Assembly (NCBI GenBank): GCA_944388995.1
Contig: CALXKN010000017.1
Span: 1-42,400 of the forward strand
DNA from: an uncultured Spirochaetota bacterium
GTDB lineage: Bacteria > Spirochaetota > Spirochaetia > JAFGXN01
Direction: 5' to 3'
Length of the DNA stretch: 42,400 nucleotides
Position 1 is the stretch's first letter. Each line of letters begins with the position of its first letter. A program made the position numbers and the translations under genes. Of this stretch, positions 16,289 to 24,586 are shown piece after piece. Under the pieces are notes generated by a model that saw nothing but the letters and a program-made list of their open reading frames with translations, made no database searches and was not told where the DNA came from.

Positions 16289-17584
16289 TTATTCTGTTTC
16301 CGCCTTTCGGAAAAGGCCGGTCAGTTCCGCATAAACGTCGCCGAAGCGTTTGCCGGTCCGACGGCAGACGGCAGCGACACTCTCGTATTCGGGAGAAAAC
16401 CGAGTCTCCCCTGCAAATTCCGTCATTTTTCCTTTAATATCCCCGTATGCCGAAGGGATGACGACCGCTTTCCGTTCAAGAACGGTTCGTTCCGCTTCAA
16501 ACCGCCGCACGCCGATGGTATTTGTGTGTGTAAAAAGAATTTCTTCCATAGCGGCGGCCTGCTCCCGACGGCAAAGAATTTTCAGCAGAAAACCGGGGCG
16601 GTTCTTTTTCATGTAACACGGAATCGTACAGACATCCAAAGCGCCGGCTTCAAACAGCCGCTCTGCCGTAAAGCCGATCGCTTCGCCGGTTGTATTGTCA
16701 ATATCGGTTTCCATCTGAATGATCCGTTCGTTCTCTGAGTGTGAGTTTTCCTCAATTATAAATGCTCTCAAAAAACTCGGACGCCGGTAAGTTCGTTTTC
16801 CGGCTCCGTTGCCGATTTTAACAACTTTCATGAGAGTCGGCCGCGCATATTCATCGGCGACGGCGGCTGCAATCGCCGCTCCCGTTGGGGTAACAAACTC
16901 GCCGCGCTCCGGAATGATTTGCAGCGGAATTCCGTAACGCAGCGCCGTTTCGGCGACCGCCGGAACAGGAACCGGCAGGATACCGTGCTGGCAGCGGACG
17001 GTTCCCGTTCCTTCGCATAAATAAGGAATATAAACTTTTTTGATTTCAAGCGAATCAAAACAGACGGCAAAAGCGATGATGTCGACAATTGAATCGACAG
17101 CACCGACTTCGTGAAAAGCGACGTTTTCGGCAGAGGTTCCGTGAACCTTCGCTTCGGATTCCGCTAAAACGGTAAAAATTTTCTTTGCCAGCCGCCGCGC
17201 GCCTTCGCTCATCTTCCCTTCATCGATAACGGCAAATATCTCTTTCAATCGGCGATGCTCGTGGTGATGCGTATGTCCGTGTCGGTGTTCATCTTCATGC
17301 GCATGTGAAGCGAGCTCCGTTTCTCCGCTGTGTTCGTGACCGAAGAGGTATTCCATATCGTGATCTCGGTTCTCGTGTTTTTCGTCTAAAATGACGTTGA
17401 AATCGCAGCAGTCGACACCGCCTTTAACGGCGCGGCCGATTTCTACCGAAAATCCGCCGATCGGCAGCGAATCTAAGGCATCGAGCAGAACTCCTTGATC
17501 CGCTCCGGCATCCAACAAGGCAGCCACAGCCATATCGCCGCAGATTCCGGTGTGGCATTCAAAAAGCAAACTCCGACCGTTCAT
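16289..17584 (-). CDS. larC: LarC, nickel insertion enzyme for the pincer cofactor
   Basis: CTP-dependent cyclometallase that inserts nickel into the pyridinium bis-thiocarboxylate mononucleotide made by LarB and LarE. 431 residues cover both LarC1 and LarC2 in one frame; in Lactobacillus plantarum the full protein needs a programmed frameshift. N-terminal FECHTGICGDM, a histidine-rich stretch (H70-H110, about thirteen histidines) suited to nickel storage, FHEVGAVDSIVDI, then C-terminal METDIDNTTGE and DVCTIPCYMKKNRPG. The start at 17584 has a purine-rich GGAGAGGGGG site and an ATGA overlap with larB. The frame is open further upstream only as an antisense/shadow extension. Confidence 0.95.
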   Translation of the reverse strand: MNGRSLLFECHTGICGDMAVAALLDAGADQGVLLDALDSLPIGGFSVEIGRAVKGGVDCCDFNVILDEKHENRDHDMEYLFGHEHSGETELASHAHEDEHRHGHTHHHEHRRLKEIFAVIDEGKMSEGARRLAKKIFTVLAESEAKVHGTSAENVAFHEVGAVDSIVDIIAFAVCFDSLEIKKVYIPYLCEGTGTVRCQHGILPVPVPAVAETALRYGIPLQIIPERGEFVTPTGAAIAAAVADEYARPTLMKVVKIGNGAGKRTYRRPSFLRAFIIEENSHSENERIIQMETDIDNTTGEAIGFTAERLFEAGALDVCTIPCYMKKNRPGFLLKILCRREQAAAMEEILFTHTNTIGVRRFEAERTVLERKAVVIPSAYGDIKGKMTEFAGETRFSPEYESVAAVCRRTGKRFGDVYAELTGLFRKAETE

Positions 17585-18261
17585 CCGTTCCCCCTCTCCG
17601 CCAAACGTTTGATTTGAGAAGCAATATATCCGGCTCCGTACCCGTTGTCGATATTGACGACGGAAACACCGTTTGCGCAGGAGTTGATCATTGTCAGCAG
17701 CGCCGCCACTCCGCCGAAGTTGGCTCCGTACCCGACCGATGTCGGAACCGCTATCACCGGCACGGATACCAATCCGCCGATAACACTCGGCAGCGCGCCT
17801 TCCATTCCGGCAACCGCAATAACGCAATCGGCCGCCTTTAAAACCGACTCTTCGGCCAGCAAACGGTGCAGTCCGCTGACGCCCGCATCAAAAATACGCC
17901 GAACACGGCAGCCGAAAAACTCTGCTGTCCCCGCCGCTTCCTGCGCAACGGGAATGTCAGCCGTTCCTGCCGAACAGACGATGATATTCCCTGTCTGTTT
18001 CTTTTCTTCGCTTTGAATTGTCAACAAGCGGGAAACCGCATCGTAACGGACTTCGGGCAAAACGGCTTTGACCACTTCAAACTGTGCCGCTGAAGCCCTT
18101 GTGCCCAAAACTTCGCCGTTTTTTTCGTAAAGCCGCTTGAAAATTTCCCGCAAAAATGAATCTTCTTTCCCCTGACAAAAAACTGTTTCGGGGAAACCGG
18201 TTCGCTCTTTCCGCCCCGTATCCAACCGAGCAAATCCCAAATCTTCAAAGCCGCTGTCCAT
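17581..18261 (-). CDS. larB: LarB, carboxylase/hydrolase of pincer cofactor synthesis
   Basis: Carboxylates the pyridine ring of nicotinic acid adenine dinucleotide and releases AMP, the first step of nickel-pincer nucleotide synthesis. 226 residues with the PurE-like AIR carboxylase fold in the C-terminal half: VCSAGTADIPVAQEAA, RIFDAGVSGLHRL, VIAVAGMEGALPSVIGGL, PVIAVPTSVGYG and the C-terminal SCANGVSVVNIDNGYGAGY with the conserved cysteine. Overlaps larE by 17 bases and larC by four, so translation is coupled. Confidence 0.95.
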   Translation of the reverse strand: MDSGFEDLGFARLDTGRKERTGFPETVFCQGKEDSFLREIFKRLYEKNGEVLGTRASAAQFEVVKAVLPEVRYDAVSRLLTIQSEEKKQTGNIIVCSAGTADIPVAQEAAGTAEFFGCRVRRIFDAGVSGLHRLLAEESVLKAADCVIAVAGMEGALPSVIGGLVSVPVIAVPTSVGYGANFGGVAALLTMINSCANGVSVVNIDNGYGAGYIASQIKRLAERGNG

Positions 18262-19078
18262 TCTTCAGAACCTCGTTTAAACTTCCCGAACGGAATCCTT
18301 CCCAATCGACCGAAACGTAAACAAAGCCGATCTGTTTCAGCCGCGTTACCGCCTCTTCCCGCCTTTCAGCCAACAGACGCCAATCGGAGGGATCACACTC
18401 AATCCGAGCCAAACAACCGCCGTGGAGGCGCACTCGGCAGCGGTCGATACCCAATCCAAACAGATACGTTTCCGCCTCTTCGATCATCCGCAGTTTTTCA
18501 ACGGTAATCGTCTCTCCATACGGAATGCGGGAGGCTGAACACGCCGATGACGCTTTATTCCACTGCGCCATTCCCGCCCGCCGCGCCAGGAAACGGATTT
18601 CGTTTTTGGTGAGTCCGCATTCAAGCAGCGGACTGCGGATGCCGGCCTCCGTCAACGCCTTCAACCCCGGTCGGTAGTCGTTTTCGTCATCGGCGTTGGT
18701 GCCTTCGCAAACGGTGCCGAGATCGAGTGCGGCGGCAACGGTTCTGATTTTTTCAAACATCAGCCGCTTGCAAAGATAACAGCGTTCCGGCGGATTGCCG
18801 GCAAAAACGGAGAAATCCTCTTCCGTCAAAGAAACGGTTTCTCTGCGGACGCCTTCATTGCGGCAAAACTCCGCCGCTTCCAGTGCCTCTCGTTTGGGAA
18901 AAAGCGGCGATTCAACGGTAATCGCCGTCACATTTCCTCTCAAAACTTCCGATGCCGTCTTGAGCAAAAAAGCCGAATCAATTCCGCCGGAAAAGGCGAC
19001 CGCGACTCGATTCAACTGTTTCAGCAGTAATTTCAACTGTGCTTGTTTTGTCTCAGCCGCGTTGATGTCTGTTTCCAT
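18245..19078 (-). CDS. larE: LarE, ATP-dependent sulfur transferase of pincer cofactor synthesis
   Basis: Adenylates the LarB product and installs the two thiocarboxylates. 277 residues with a PP-loop (FSGGIDS, 29-35), EGTNADD (125-131) and SACSASRIPYGE (178-189), where C180 corresponds to the sacrificial Cys176 of L. plantarum LarE. Further cysteines C214, C222 and C228 lie in DRCRVRLHGGCLARIEC near the C-terminus. Some LarE proteins use a [4Fe-4S] cluster instead of sacrificing a cysteine; the extra cysteines leave this possible. ATG 19078 is chosen over GTG 19081, since AAGGA is seven bases upstream and TGATG overlaps the GNAT stop. Confidence 0.95.
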   Translation of the reverse strand: METDINAAETKQAQLKLLLKQLNRVAVAFSGGIDSAFLLKTASEVLRGNVTAITVESPLFPKREALEAAEFCRNEGVRRETVSLTEEDFSVFAGNPPERCYLCKRLMFEKIRTVAAALDLGTVCEGTNADDENDYRPGLKALTEAGIRSPLLECGLTKNEIRFLARRAGMAQWNKASSACSASRIPYGETITVEKLRMIEEAETYLFGLGIDRCRVRLHGGCLARIECDPSDWRLLAERREEAVTRLKQIGFVYVSVDWEGFRSGSLNEVLKNGQRL

Positions 19079-19608
19079 CACGATTTCCTTGCCGTCATTG
19101 TATCAAACGGAAATTGATTTGGCAAATACTTTGTTTCTATTGCGGAAAATGCCTGCAAGGAATATTGCCGGCTGATCGGCTTTCTCAAAACAATCATGTC
19201 GACAAGACGCTTGCCCTCCTCCCAAATAGGAAAAGTGTATTCGTCCGGAAAAAAGTTACGGATGCGGCGAAAAAAGACAAAACCGTTTTTTTCGTAAAAA
19301 GAGAGCGTCGCCCGACTCTCCCCCGTGCCGACTTGAAGCAGCGAAAACGCCTCGGCAAAAAAATTGCCGACAAATTCAATCATGGCGCTTCCGTACCCGC
19401 AGCGGCGAAACTGAGGGGCGACGGCAAGGTTCTTGATTTCCAAAACGCCCCCGCCCTCATCGGTGACGACGCAAACCGCATCGCCTCCGTTTAAGACAAA
19501 GAGGCGCCCCCGATTCAAGTAACGGTCAATCATCCGCTCCTCTTCGTCTGCTTGAAGCAAAATCGGTAAAAACCTCTTCTTGGCGGAAGCAATTTCCGTA
19601 ATCGTCAT
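19078..19608 (-). CDS. GNAT family N-acetyltransferase
   Basis: 176 residues. The acetyl-CoA-binding motif A is clear (VAPQFRRCGYGSAMIEFV, about 67-84), followed by LSFYEKNGFVFF, the usual motif B. The substrate cannot be read from sequence. The C-terminal ~25 residues (SRQYSLQAFSAIETKYL onward) extend past the domain. Coupled by overlap to the genes on both sides (ATGA with the preceding gene, TGATG with larE). It could act on a ribosomal or other protein, or on a small molecule. Confidence 0.85.
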   Translation of the reverse strand: MTITEIASAKKRFLPILLQADEEERMIDRYLNRGRLFVLNGGDAVCVVTDEGGGVLEIKNLAVAPQFRRCGYGSAMIEFVGNFFAEAFSLLQVGTGESRATLSFYEKNGFVFFRRIRNFFPDEYTFPIWEEGKRLVDMIVLRKPISRQYSLQAFSAIETKYLPNQFPFDTMTARKS

Positions 19609-20012
19609 GGTAAAGCTTCGTTCTGTACTCCGTCGGAAACTTCATCAGACGGGTTTTCAGACGCCGAAAGATCTTCGGCAAAAGGAACGCCGACGGAGAG
19701 TTCCCGTTCGACGGAAGTCGTTTCGGCGGTATCATGATTCTGAATTTGAAAAAAAAGTCGGTAACGCCCCGGTTGGCGGAAACGGAATCGGAAAACGGTC
19801 GCTCCGTCGCGCTGCTGTTTTCCCGTCAGCCGCGGTTCGCGGTGAGAATCGGCGTCACCGTCGGTCTTTTCCCAACGAAGAAACAGCGCGTTCGGTGATT
19901 CGATTGCAACCGACTCGGTTCGGGAAAACGGCGGTTCGTAGGCGGCTGCCGAAAACGACGATGCCAAAAACAACAAGCTACAAACCGAGAATTTCGCGAA
20001 CTTTCTTCTCAT
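19605..20012 (-). CDS. Exported small protein with Ig-like beta domain
   Basis: 135 residues when started at the ATG at 20012, which begins a clear signal peptide (MRRKFAKFSVCSLLFLASSF, cleavage near SAAA). The mature part is about 110 residues, with beta-rich text such as FRFRFRQPGRYRLFFQIQNHD resembling PKD/Ig-like folds, and an acidic C-terminal tail. The frame is open to 20054, but the extra 14 residues would precede the signal peptide. It overlaps the upstream gene by 35 bases. No known family is recognised; likely periplasmic. Confidence 0.7.
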   Translation of the reverse strand: MRRKFAKFSVCSLLFLASSFSAAAYEPPFSRTESVAIESPNALFLRWEKTDGDADSHREPRLTGKQQRDGATVFRFRFRQPGRYRLFFQIQNHDTAETTSVERELSVGVPFAEDLSASENPSDEVSDGVQNEALP

Positions 20013-20472
20013 TTTCTTCCGCCAACAGATCTTCGGCCAACGCGCGGGAATCATTTTTGTACGGTTTTGCCATTTCGGGAGTCCAAGCCCTCATCGGTTC
20101 CCGGTAACGGATCGGCCCCTCCTTCTCTTCGCCTTTAAACGAATCGGGAATTGCCAAATCGGAAACTTTCAGAATTTCAGTCGACTCGCCGACAAAATTG
20201 TTGAAGGTTGCCTCCTGCGCCAACTCGCTGCGGATTGAAGAGTTCCGGATCCCGCTGACGGCGGCAATCAGAACGGCCGCCGCGACCGTCACGGCGGCAA
20301 GCGCCGCCAGATAAATCTTAAACGGCCGCGAGTGAACAAACAGGGAGAAGTTCTCTCTCAGAACCGTCAGCCGCGACGGAGCGGCGGTTCCGTCCTCTTC
20401 GGCCCACCGGGCCTCCCGTTTTTTCCGCTTCAGAGCCCTTTTTAAATTCAAATCAATTTTCCCGAACTTCAT
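19978..20472 (-). CDS. Single-pass membrane protein downstream of smc, function unknown
   Basis: 164 residues: a very basic cytoplasmic N-terminus (KRALKRKKREAR), one transmembrane helix (~54-75, IYLAALAAVTVAAAVLIAAV), then a periplasmic segment of about 90 residues that is acidic and charged, ending in a predicted helix with LAEDLLAEENEKKVREILGL. Starts 20 bases inside the smc 3' end. No family recognised. Being co-translated with smc, it could tether a chromosome or division function to the membrane, but the sequence does not show this. Confidence 0.75.
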   Translation of the reverse strand: MKFGKIDLNLKRALKRKKREARWAEEDGTAAPSRLTVLRENFSLFVHSRPFKIYLAALAAVTVAAAVLIAAVSGIRNSSIRSELAQEATFNNFVGESTEILKVSDLAIPDSFKGEEKEGPIRYREPMRAWTPEMAKPYKNDSRALAEDLLAEENEKKVREILGL

Positions 20473-23311
20473 ATGCTTCCTCAGCCTCCTCTATCTGCGC
20501 CAGCCTTTTTTCGCGGTAATTTCGGCTTTCGTTGTCCAACTGCGTCGAAAAAACGGCGGAGATACCGGCTTTCGGCATCGTTACACCGATAATCGACGAA
20601 GCGGCCGCCGCTGTTTTTTTATTATGTGTGATGATGATAAACTGCGACTGTCGGGAAAATTCCTGCAATGTCGAAATGAAGTGACCGATGTTGCTTTCAT
20701 CTAATGCGGCGTCGATTTCATCGAGCAGACAAAACGGCGACGGCTTCACCATGAAGATCGCAAAAATCAAAGCAACCGACGTCATCGACCGCTGTCCGCC
20801 GGAGAGCAATCCGATCGACTGCAGCTTCAACCCCGGCGGCTCAGCCAAAATTTCAATGCCGCTGTTTAAAATATCCGACGTGTCTGTAAGGCGGATCTCC
20901 GCATTTCCGCCTCCGAAAAGACGGCGAAACATCGAATGAAAGTTCTTCCGAATTTTTTTAAACGCCTCTTCGAATAAATCCGTCGCTTCGCTTTTGATTT
21001 TTTCCGTCACTTTTTCCAAATCTTTTTTAGCGGTTTCCAAATCCTTAATCTGCTCCGAAAGAAAATCGTAACGTTCCTTGACTTCTTTAAACTCTTCGGG
21101 CGCCATGTAGTTGATACTGCCCAAACCAGAGAGCGTTTTGGTTTTGGTTTCAAAATCGCTCTTCAGCTGCGCTTCATTGTCTGAAATTTCATATACCATG
21201 CTGTCGAATTCGGAGAGACTGCGGGCGTGTTTGTCGGTAAAGTTTTCATAGATGTTTTTAATGTCGGCCTTGACAGCTATCAGCGAAGCGTTAAGCTGAG
21301 AAAGATTTTCTTCCATAGAGTGAAGTTTGTCCTGCGCTTTGGAAATTTTCTCCGCCGCCTTCACCAGACTTTCGCTGTTTTTGGAGATATTTTTCTCCAA
21401 ATCGTGATACTCCGCGTTGAGTTTTTCCCGCTGACGATCGATCATTGCGATGTCTTGCTTCTTCTCTTCGATTTGATTCATCACCTCACGCAGTTTTTCA
21501 TTTTCCGACTCCATCAACGCGCGGTTCTTTTCAACCGACAGCGCTTGTTCGGCTTTTTCAGCTTCGTGGAGCTCAATCTGCTCTTCAAATCCCTGAAGCT
21601 GCGTCTCCAAACGCGTTTTTTTAATGTGAATCTGTCCTTCGGCACTGCGGCACTCGGCGATCCGGTTTTCCAAAAAACGGTTCTCGTCGGCAATCTCGGC
21701 AAGACGATCGCGCCCCTCTTCGATATCGGTCGACAGCCGCTCAATGCGTTCGCCGATTTTCCGTTTTTCGGCAACCACTCCTTCGGGAGAAAGAAAATCC
21801 TCCAGAAAACGGGGAAAGGCGTGCCGATAGCGTTCAAAGGCGTCTGCGGCCTTTTCGGTTAATCGAGCGGTTTCCACCCAGCCGACGTAAAGCGAATCCG
21901 CCATGCTTTTCAGCTCATCACCGTTCGGCGGAACTTCCGAATCTTTCAGAAGTCGGGCAACGCCGCTTTTGGCGCCGACAACAGCCTTCAATTCGGTCAG
22001 AATTCCGTTGATTTCTTCTTCAATCCGATGTTTCGCTTCAAACTGGAAATCACTTTCTTTAAGCCCCTCGTCGAGTTTTTTGACAATATCGTCGGTCAGA
22101 GCCGCCAGATCGCCGTTCAGCTGCCGCAGCAGCGTTTCATTCTCCCGAATCCGCACCTGAACAGTCTGCAGCTCATCTCTGTTCAGCGCCGTTTTTTCGC
22201 GTGCGTAATCGATTTCTCCTGTCAGCTTAGCCGCTTCTTCGTCCAAATCACGAATTTTCATCTCGTAACCGTCGATGATTTCCCGCTTTTCGGAAATGCG
22301 CCTGTCGATTTCCCTGATTTTCTCCTCGACGCGCGCCGACGCCTCTTCCAGCGCCGCGACAGAACTCCGGATTCCCTCTGTTTTTTCATTGAGATGACCG
22401 ACAGTCAGCTCCAAATTCTGTTTTTCGTATTTAAGACTGTTGAGCAGCGTTAAAGTCTGCTGCATTTTATTTTCCATTGAATCGAGCTCGCCTTTTCCGG
22501 CTTGAAGTGCTTTCGCCATTTCGTCAATGGAATCCTGAAGTTTTACCTTCTCCAACACCCGTTGATTGTACGCTTCCTCCTTTGAGTTGCGCGTTTCGAG
22601 GTGACGGCGTAGCCGTAAAAGCTGCAGTTTGATTTCAATGTCGAAAAGATGGGTTTTGAGCTCACGCGCCAAAACCGCCTTTTCAGCCTGCGTTTTCAGT
22701 AAATCGTGATTGCGTTTGACATCCTTCATGATCAGCGACGCCTGTTCCAAGTTGGCGGATGTCTGCTCCAGTTTGCGTTCGGCCTCCTGCTGCCGCGATT
22801 TGAATTTATTGATGCCCGCCGCTTCGTCGAAAATGAAGCGGCGCTCTTCCGGTTTTGTCGACAGAATGCGGTCAATCTGCCCCTGTTCGATAATGGAATA
22901 AGCCGACTTTCCCATTCCCGTATCGAAAAAAAGCTCGCGGATGTCTTTTAAAAGAACCGGTGTTTCGTTGATAAAGTATTCGTTCTCTCCCGAGCGATAA
23001 ACGCGCCGTTTGACGGAAACGTCGGCGACACCGAGGTTCATGACATTGTCGTCGTCCTGAAAAGTCAGCTTCACCTCCGCCATATTCATCGGAGCCTCTT
23101 CCTGCGTTCCTTTAAAAATGATTTCGCTCATAGACTTGGCACGCAACGATTTTGCCGACTGCTCGCCCAAAACCCATTTGATCGCTTCAACCACATTGCT
23201 CTTTCCGCAGCCGTTCGGACCCAAAAGCGCGGTGATTCCGTCGGCAAACTCGACTTTGGTCCGTTTCTGAAACGACTTAAATCCGAAAATTTCCAAACTC
23301 TTTAACAGCAC
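20453..23311 (-). CDS. smc: SMC chromosome-partitioning ATPase, short form
   Basis: Chromosome organisation and segregation ATPase. 952 residues from a GTG start: FKSF signature, Walker A GPNGCGKSN (31-39), long coiled coils (~170-440 and ~515-770), ABC signature LLSGGQRS (835-842) and Walker B CLLDEIDAALDE (861-872). GTG at 23311 is chosen over the TTG at 23323 because it gives the family-typical MLLKSLEIFGFKSF and has GGGG six bases upstream. Typical SMCs have ~1150-1200 residues; here the central region (~443-512) is only ~70 residues with no recognisable hinge glycine motifs. Heads the ten-gene minus-strand operon. Confidence 0.93.
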   Translation of the reverse strand: MLLKSLEIFGFKSFQKRTKVEFADGITALLGPNGCGKSNVVEAIKWVLGEQSAKSLRAKSMSEIIFKGTQEEAPMNMAEVKLTFQDDDNVMNLGVADVSVKRRVYRSGENEYFINETPVLLKDIRELFFDTGMGKSAYSIIEQGQIDRILSTKPEERRFIFDEAAGINKFKSRQQEAERKLEQTSANLEQASLIMKDVKRNHDLLKTQAEKAVLARELKTHLFDIEIKLQLLRLRRHLETRNSKEEAYNQRVLEKVKLQDSIDEMAKALQAGKGELDSMENKMQQTLTLLNSLKYEKQNLELTVGHLNEKTEGIRSSVAALEEASARVEEKIREIDRRISEKREIIDGYEMKIRDLDEEAAKLTGEIDYAREKTALNRDELQTVQVRIRENETLLRQLNGDLAALTDDIVKKLDEGLKESDFQFEAKHRIEEEINGILTELKAVVGAKSGVARLLKDSEVPPNGDELKSMADSLYVGWVETARLTEKAADAFERYRHAFPRFLEDFLSPEGVVAEKRKIGERIERLSTDIEEGRDRLAEIADENRFLENRIAECRSAEGQIHIKKTRLETQLQGFEEQIELHEAEKAEQALSVEKNRALMESENEKLREVMNQIEEKKQDIAMIDRQREKLNAEYHDLEKNISKNSESLVKAAEKISKAQDKLHSMEENLSQLNASLIAVKADIKNIYENFTDKHARSLSEFDSMVYEISDNEAQLKSDFETKTKTLSGLGSINYMAPEEFKEVKERYDFLSEQIKDLETAKKDLEKVTEKIKSEATDLFEEAFKKIRKNFHSMFRRLFGGGNAEIRLTDTSDILNSGIEILAEPPGLKLQSIGLLSGGQRSMTSVALIFAIFMVKPSPFCLLDEIDAALDESNIGHFISTLQEFSRQSQFIIITHNKKTAAAASSIIGVTMPKAGISAVFSTQLDNESRNYREKRLAQIEEAEEAYEVREN

Positions 23312-23340
23312 AAAAAACCCCAAAGGAGAAAGGTTTGATA

Positions 23341-23369
23341 ATTATATCAGAATTCCGCCGCTGTGAAAA
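23341..23369 (-). promoter_or_regulatory. Promoter of the smc-lar operon
   Basis: Minus strand -35 TTTTCA (23369-23364), 17-base spacer and consensus -10 TATAAT (23346-23341). The expected start near 23334 leaves a ~23-base leader before the smc GTG. No other convincing promoter was found downstream, since the following genes overlap or lie within 18 bases of each other. Confidence 0.65.
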
Positions 23370-23469
23370 GCAAAAAACGAGGATTTATTCCGTGTTTGCC
23401 GCGTTGTCAGCCGCTACTGAAAACAAAGGGATTGCCGATAAACTACTTTCTTTTCTGCGGAAAAAAGTT

Positions 23470-23475
23470 TAAAAT
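23470..23475 (+). promoter_or_regulatory. Possible -10 box of rnhB
   Basis: TAAAAT five bases before the rnhB ATG, with no Shine-Dalgarno between. No good -35 is seen at 17 bases (TTTCTT), so this is weak on its own. It matters because it matches the spacing seen at sbcB, the GH127-like gene and the CDF gene. Confidence 0.35.
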
Positions 23476-23480
23476 ACGAT

Positions 23481-24038
23481 ATGATTTGCGGTTTGGATGA
23501 AGCCGGCTGCGGTCCGTTGGCCGGTCCCGTTACAGCCGGCGCAGCGGTACTGCCGCCCGATTTCCCTGTCGGACTTTTAAGAGATTCAAAACAACTCTCC
23601 GAAAAAAAGCGGCTTCTGCTTTATGATTTAATTTGCGAACGGGCAGCTGCGCAGGCAACGGCGTTTATCTGGCCGGAAGAAATCGACCGAATCAATATTC
23701 GGCAGGCGGCTCTAAAAGCGATGGCAGAGGCTTTTGACCGCGTCAGAAAGCAGCTGCCCGACGTTACGGAGTGGCGCTGCTTGGCCGACGGGAACCAAGT
23801 TCCTCCAGTGGCGGTTCCGTGCACCGCCGTCGTTAAAGGAGACCGGCTGATTCCGGAAATCATGGCGGCTTCGATTCTTGCCAAAACAGAACGGGATCGT
23901 TACATGCTTGAAGCCGATAAACTCTACCCGGAATACGGGTTTCGCCGCCACAAAGGCTATCCGACAGCGGAACACCGCGAAATTTGCAAAAAAATCGGAT
24001 TGAGTCCGATTCACCGTCGCAGCTTCCGTCTCCGCTGA
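23481..24038 (+). CDS. rnhB: Ribonuclease HII
   Basis: Removes single ribonucleotides and RNA primers from DNA-RNA hybrids. 185 residues, usual length. Catalytic residues: D6 and E7 in GLDEAGCGPLAGP, an Asp in LADGNQ, and an Asp in SILAKTERDRYM; the C-terminal RRHKGYPTAEHREIC and GLSPIHRRSF are typical. The GRG motif that reads the RNA-DNA junction is GCG here (Arg replaced by Cys10). Ends one base before the convergent PUR-domain gene. Confidence 0.93.
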   Translation: MICGLDEAGCGPLAGPVTAGAAVLPPDFPVGLLRDSKQLSEKKRLLLYDLICERAAAQATAFIWPEEIDRINIRQAALKAMAEAFDRVRKQLPDVTEWRCLADGNQVPPVAVPCTAVVKGDRLIPEIMAASILAKTERDRYMLEADKLYPEYGFRRHKGYPTAEHREICKKIGLSPIHRRSFRLR

Positions 24039-24497
24039 TTATTTTTTCTTGATGATTTTCACCCGCTTCTTCGACGGATTGTTCATCGCGTCAATCGAAC
24101 GGTTGAGAACCTGAAGAAATTCCTTTAAATCTTCTTTAAAGACGACGATCTGATGACGTTCGAATCCGAGGGAACTTTCGCTCTCCTTGCTTTCGACGAT
24201 ATTGAGGAAAATATCCCCCAGGCGGTTTTCCTTGACATTAAAAAAATAGGTTCTCTGCCTGTCGGTCGAGAAGCGCTCCGTGAAAATCTCCCCGCGGTGG
24301 GTCGGTGTTTCCGCCTTCCTGAGAATTTCCCGCTCAATGCGGTCCATCGGCTTCTCTTTTTTATAAAACTTTTCGAACGGTTTTTCCTTCCGCTCCGTTT
24401 CCCGGCCCCCGGATTTCCGGCGGGGTTCATTTTTTCTCGATTTTGAAGCGTTTTCGCGCGTGCGCTTTTGCGGGGCGTCGGATTTCTTACTGTACAT
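24039..24497 (-). CDS. PUR-domain nucleic-acid-binding protein (DUF3276/BpuR-like)
   Basis: 152 residues: a basic, disordered N-terminus (~1-50, many Lys/Arg), then one PUR repeat (~68-140) with GEIFTERFSTDRQRTYFFNV and FERHQIVVFKEDLKEFLQVL, and a basic tail KKRVKIIKKK. PUR proteins bind single-stranded DNA and RNA; in Borrelia BpuR is an RNA- and DNA-binding regulator that forms dimers through this domain. The start at 24497 has AGGAAAAGG just upstream; the frame is open to 24530. It is divergent from ssrA. Confidence 0.85.
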   Translation of the reverse strand: MYSKKSDAPQKRTRENASKSRKNEPRRKSGGRETERKEKPFEKFYKKEKPMDRIEREILRKAETPTHRGEIFTERFSTDRQRTYFFNVKENRLGDIFLNIVESKESESSLGFERHQIVVFKEDLKEFLQVLNRSIDAMNNPSKKRVKIIKKK

Positions 24498-24514
24498 AAC
24501 CTTTTCCTGCCGCC

Positions 24515-24543
24515 AGTTTAGCAGAAACAAAGAAATTTTTCAA
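24515..24543 (-). promoter_or_regulatory. Promoter of the PUR-domain gene
   Basis: Minus strand TTGAAA (24543-24538), 17-base spacer, TAAACT (24520-24515). Predicted start near 24508 gives a ~11-base leader that is almost entirely the AGGAAAAGG ribosome site. Confidence 0.55.
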
Positions 24544-24549
24544 GAAGAC

Positions 24550-24578
24550 TTGTTTCTTTTCTCCCGTTGTGTTATTTT
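24550..24578 (+). promoter_or_regulatory. Promoter of ssrA
   Basis: TTGTTT (24550-24555), 17-base spacer, TATTTT (24573-24578), placing the start at about the first G of the tmRNA (24587). Confidence 0.55.
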
Positions 24579-24586
24579 AAAGGAAA

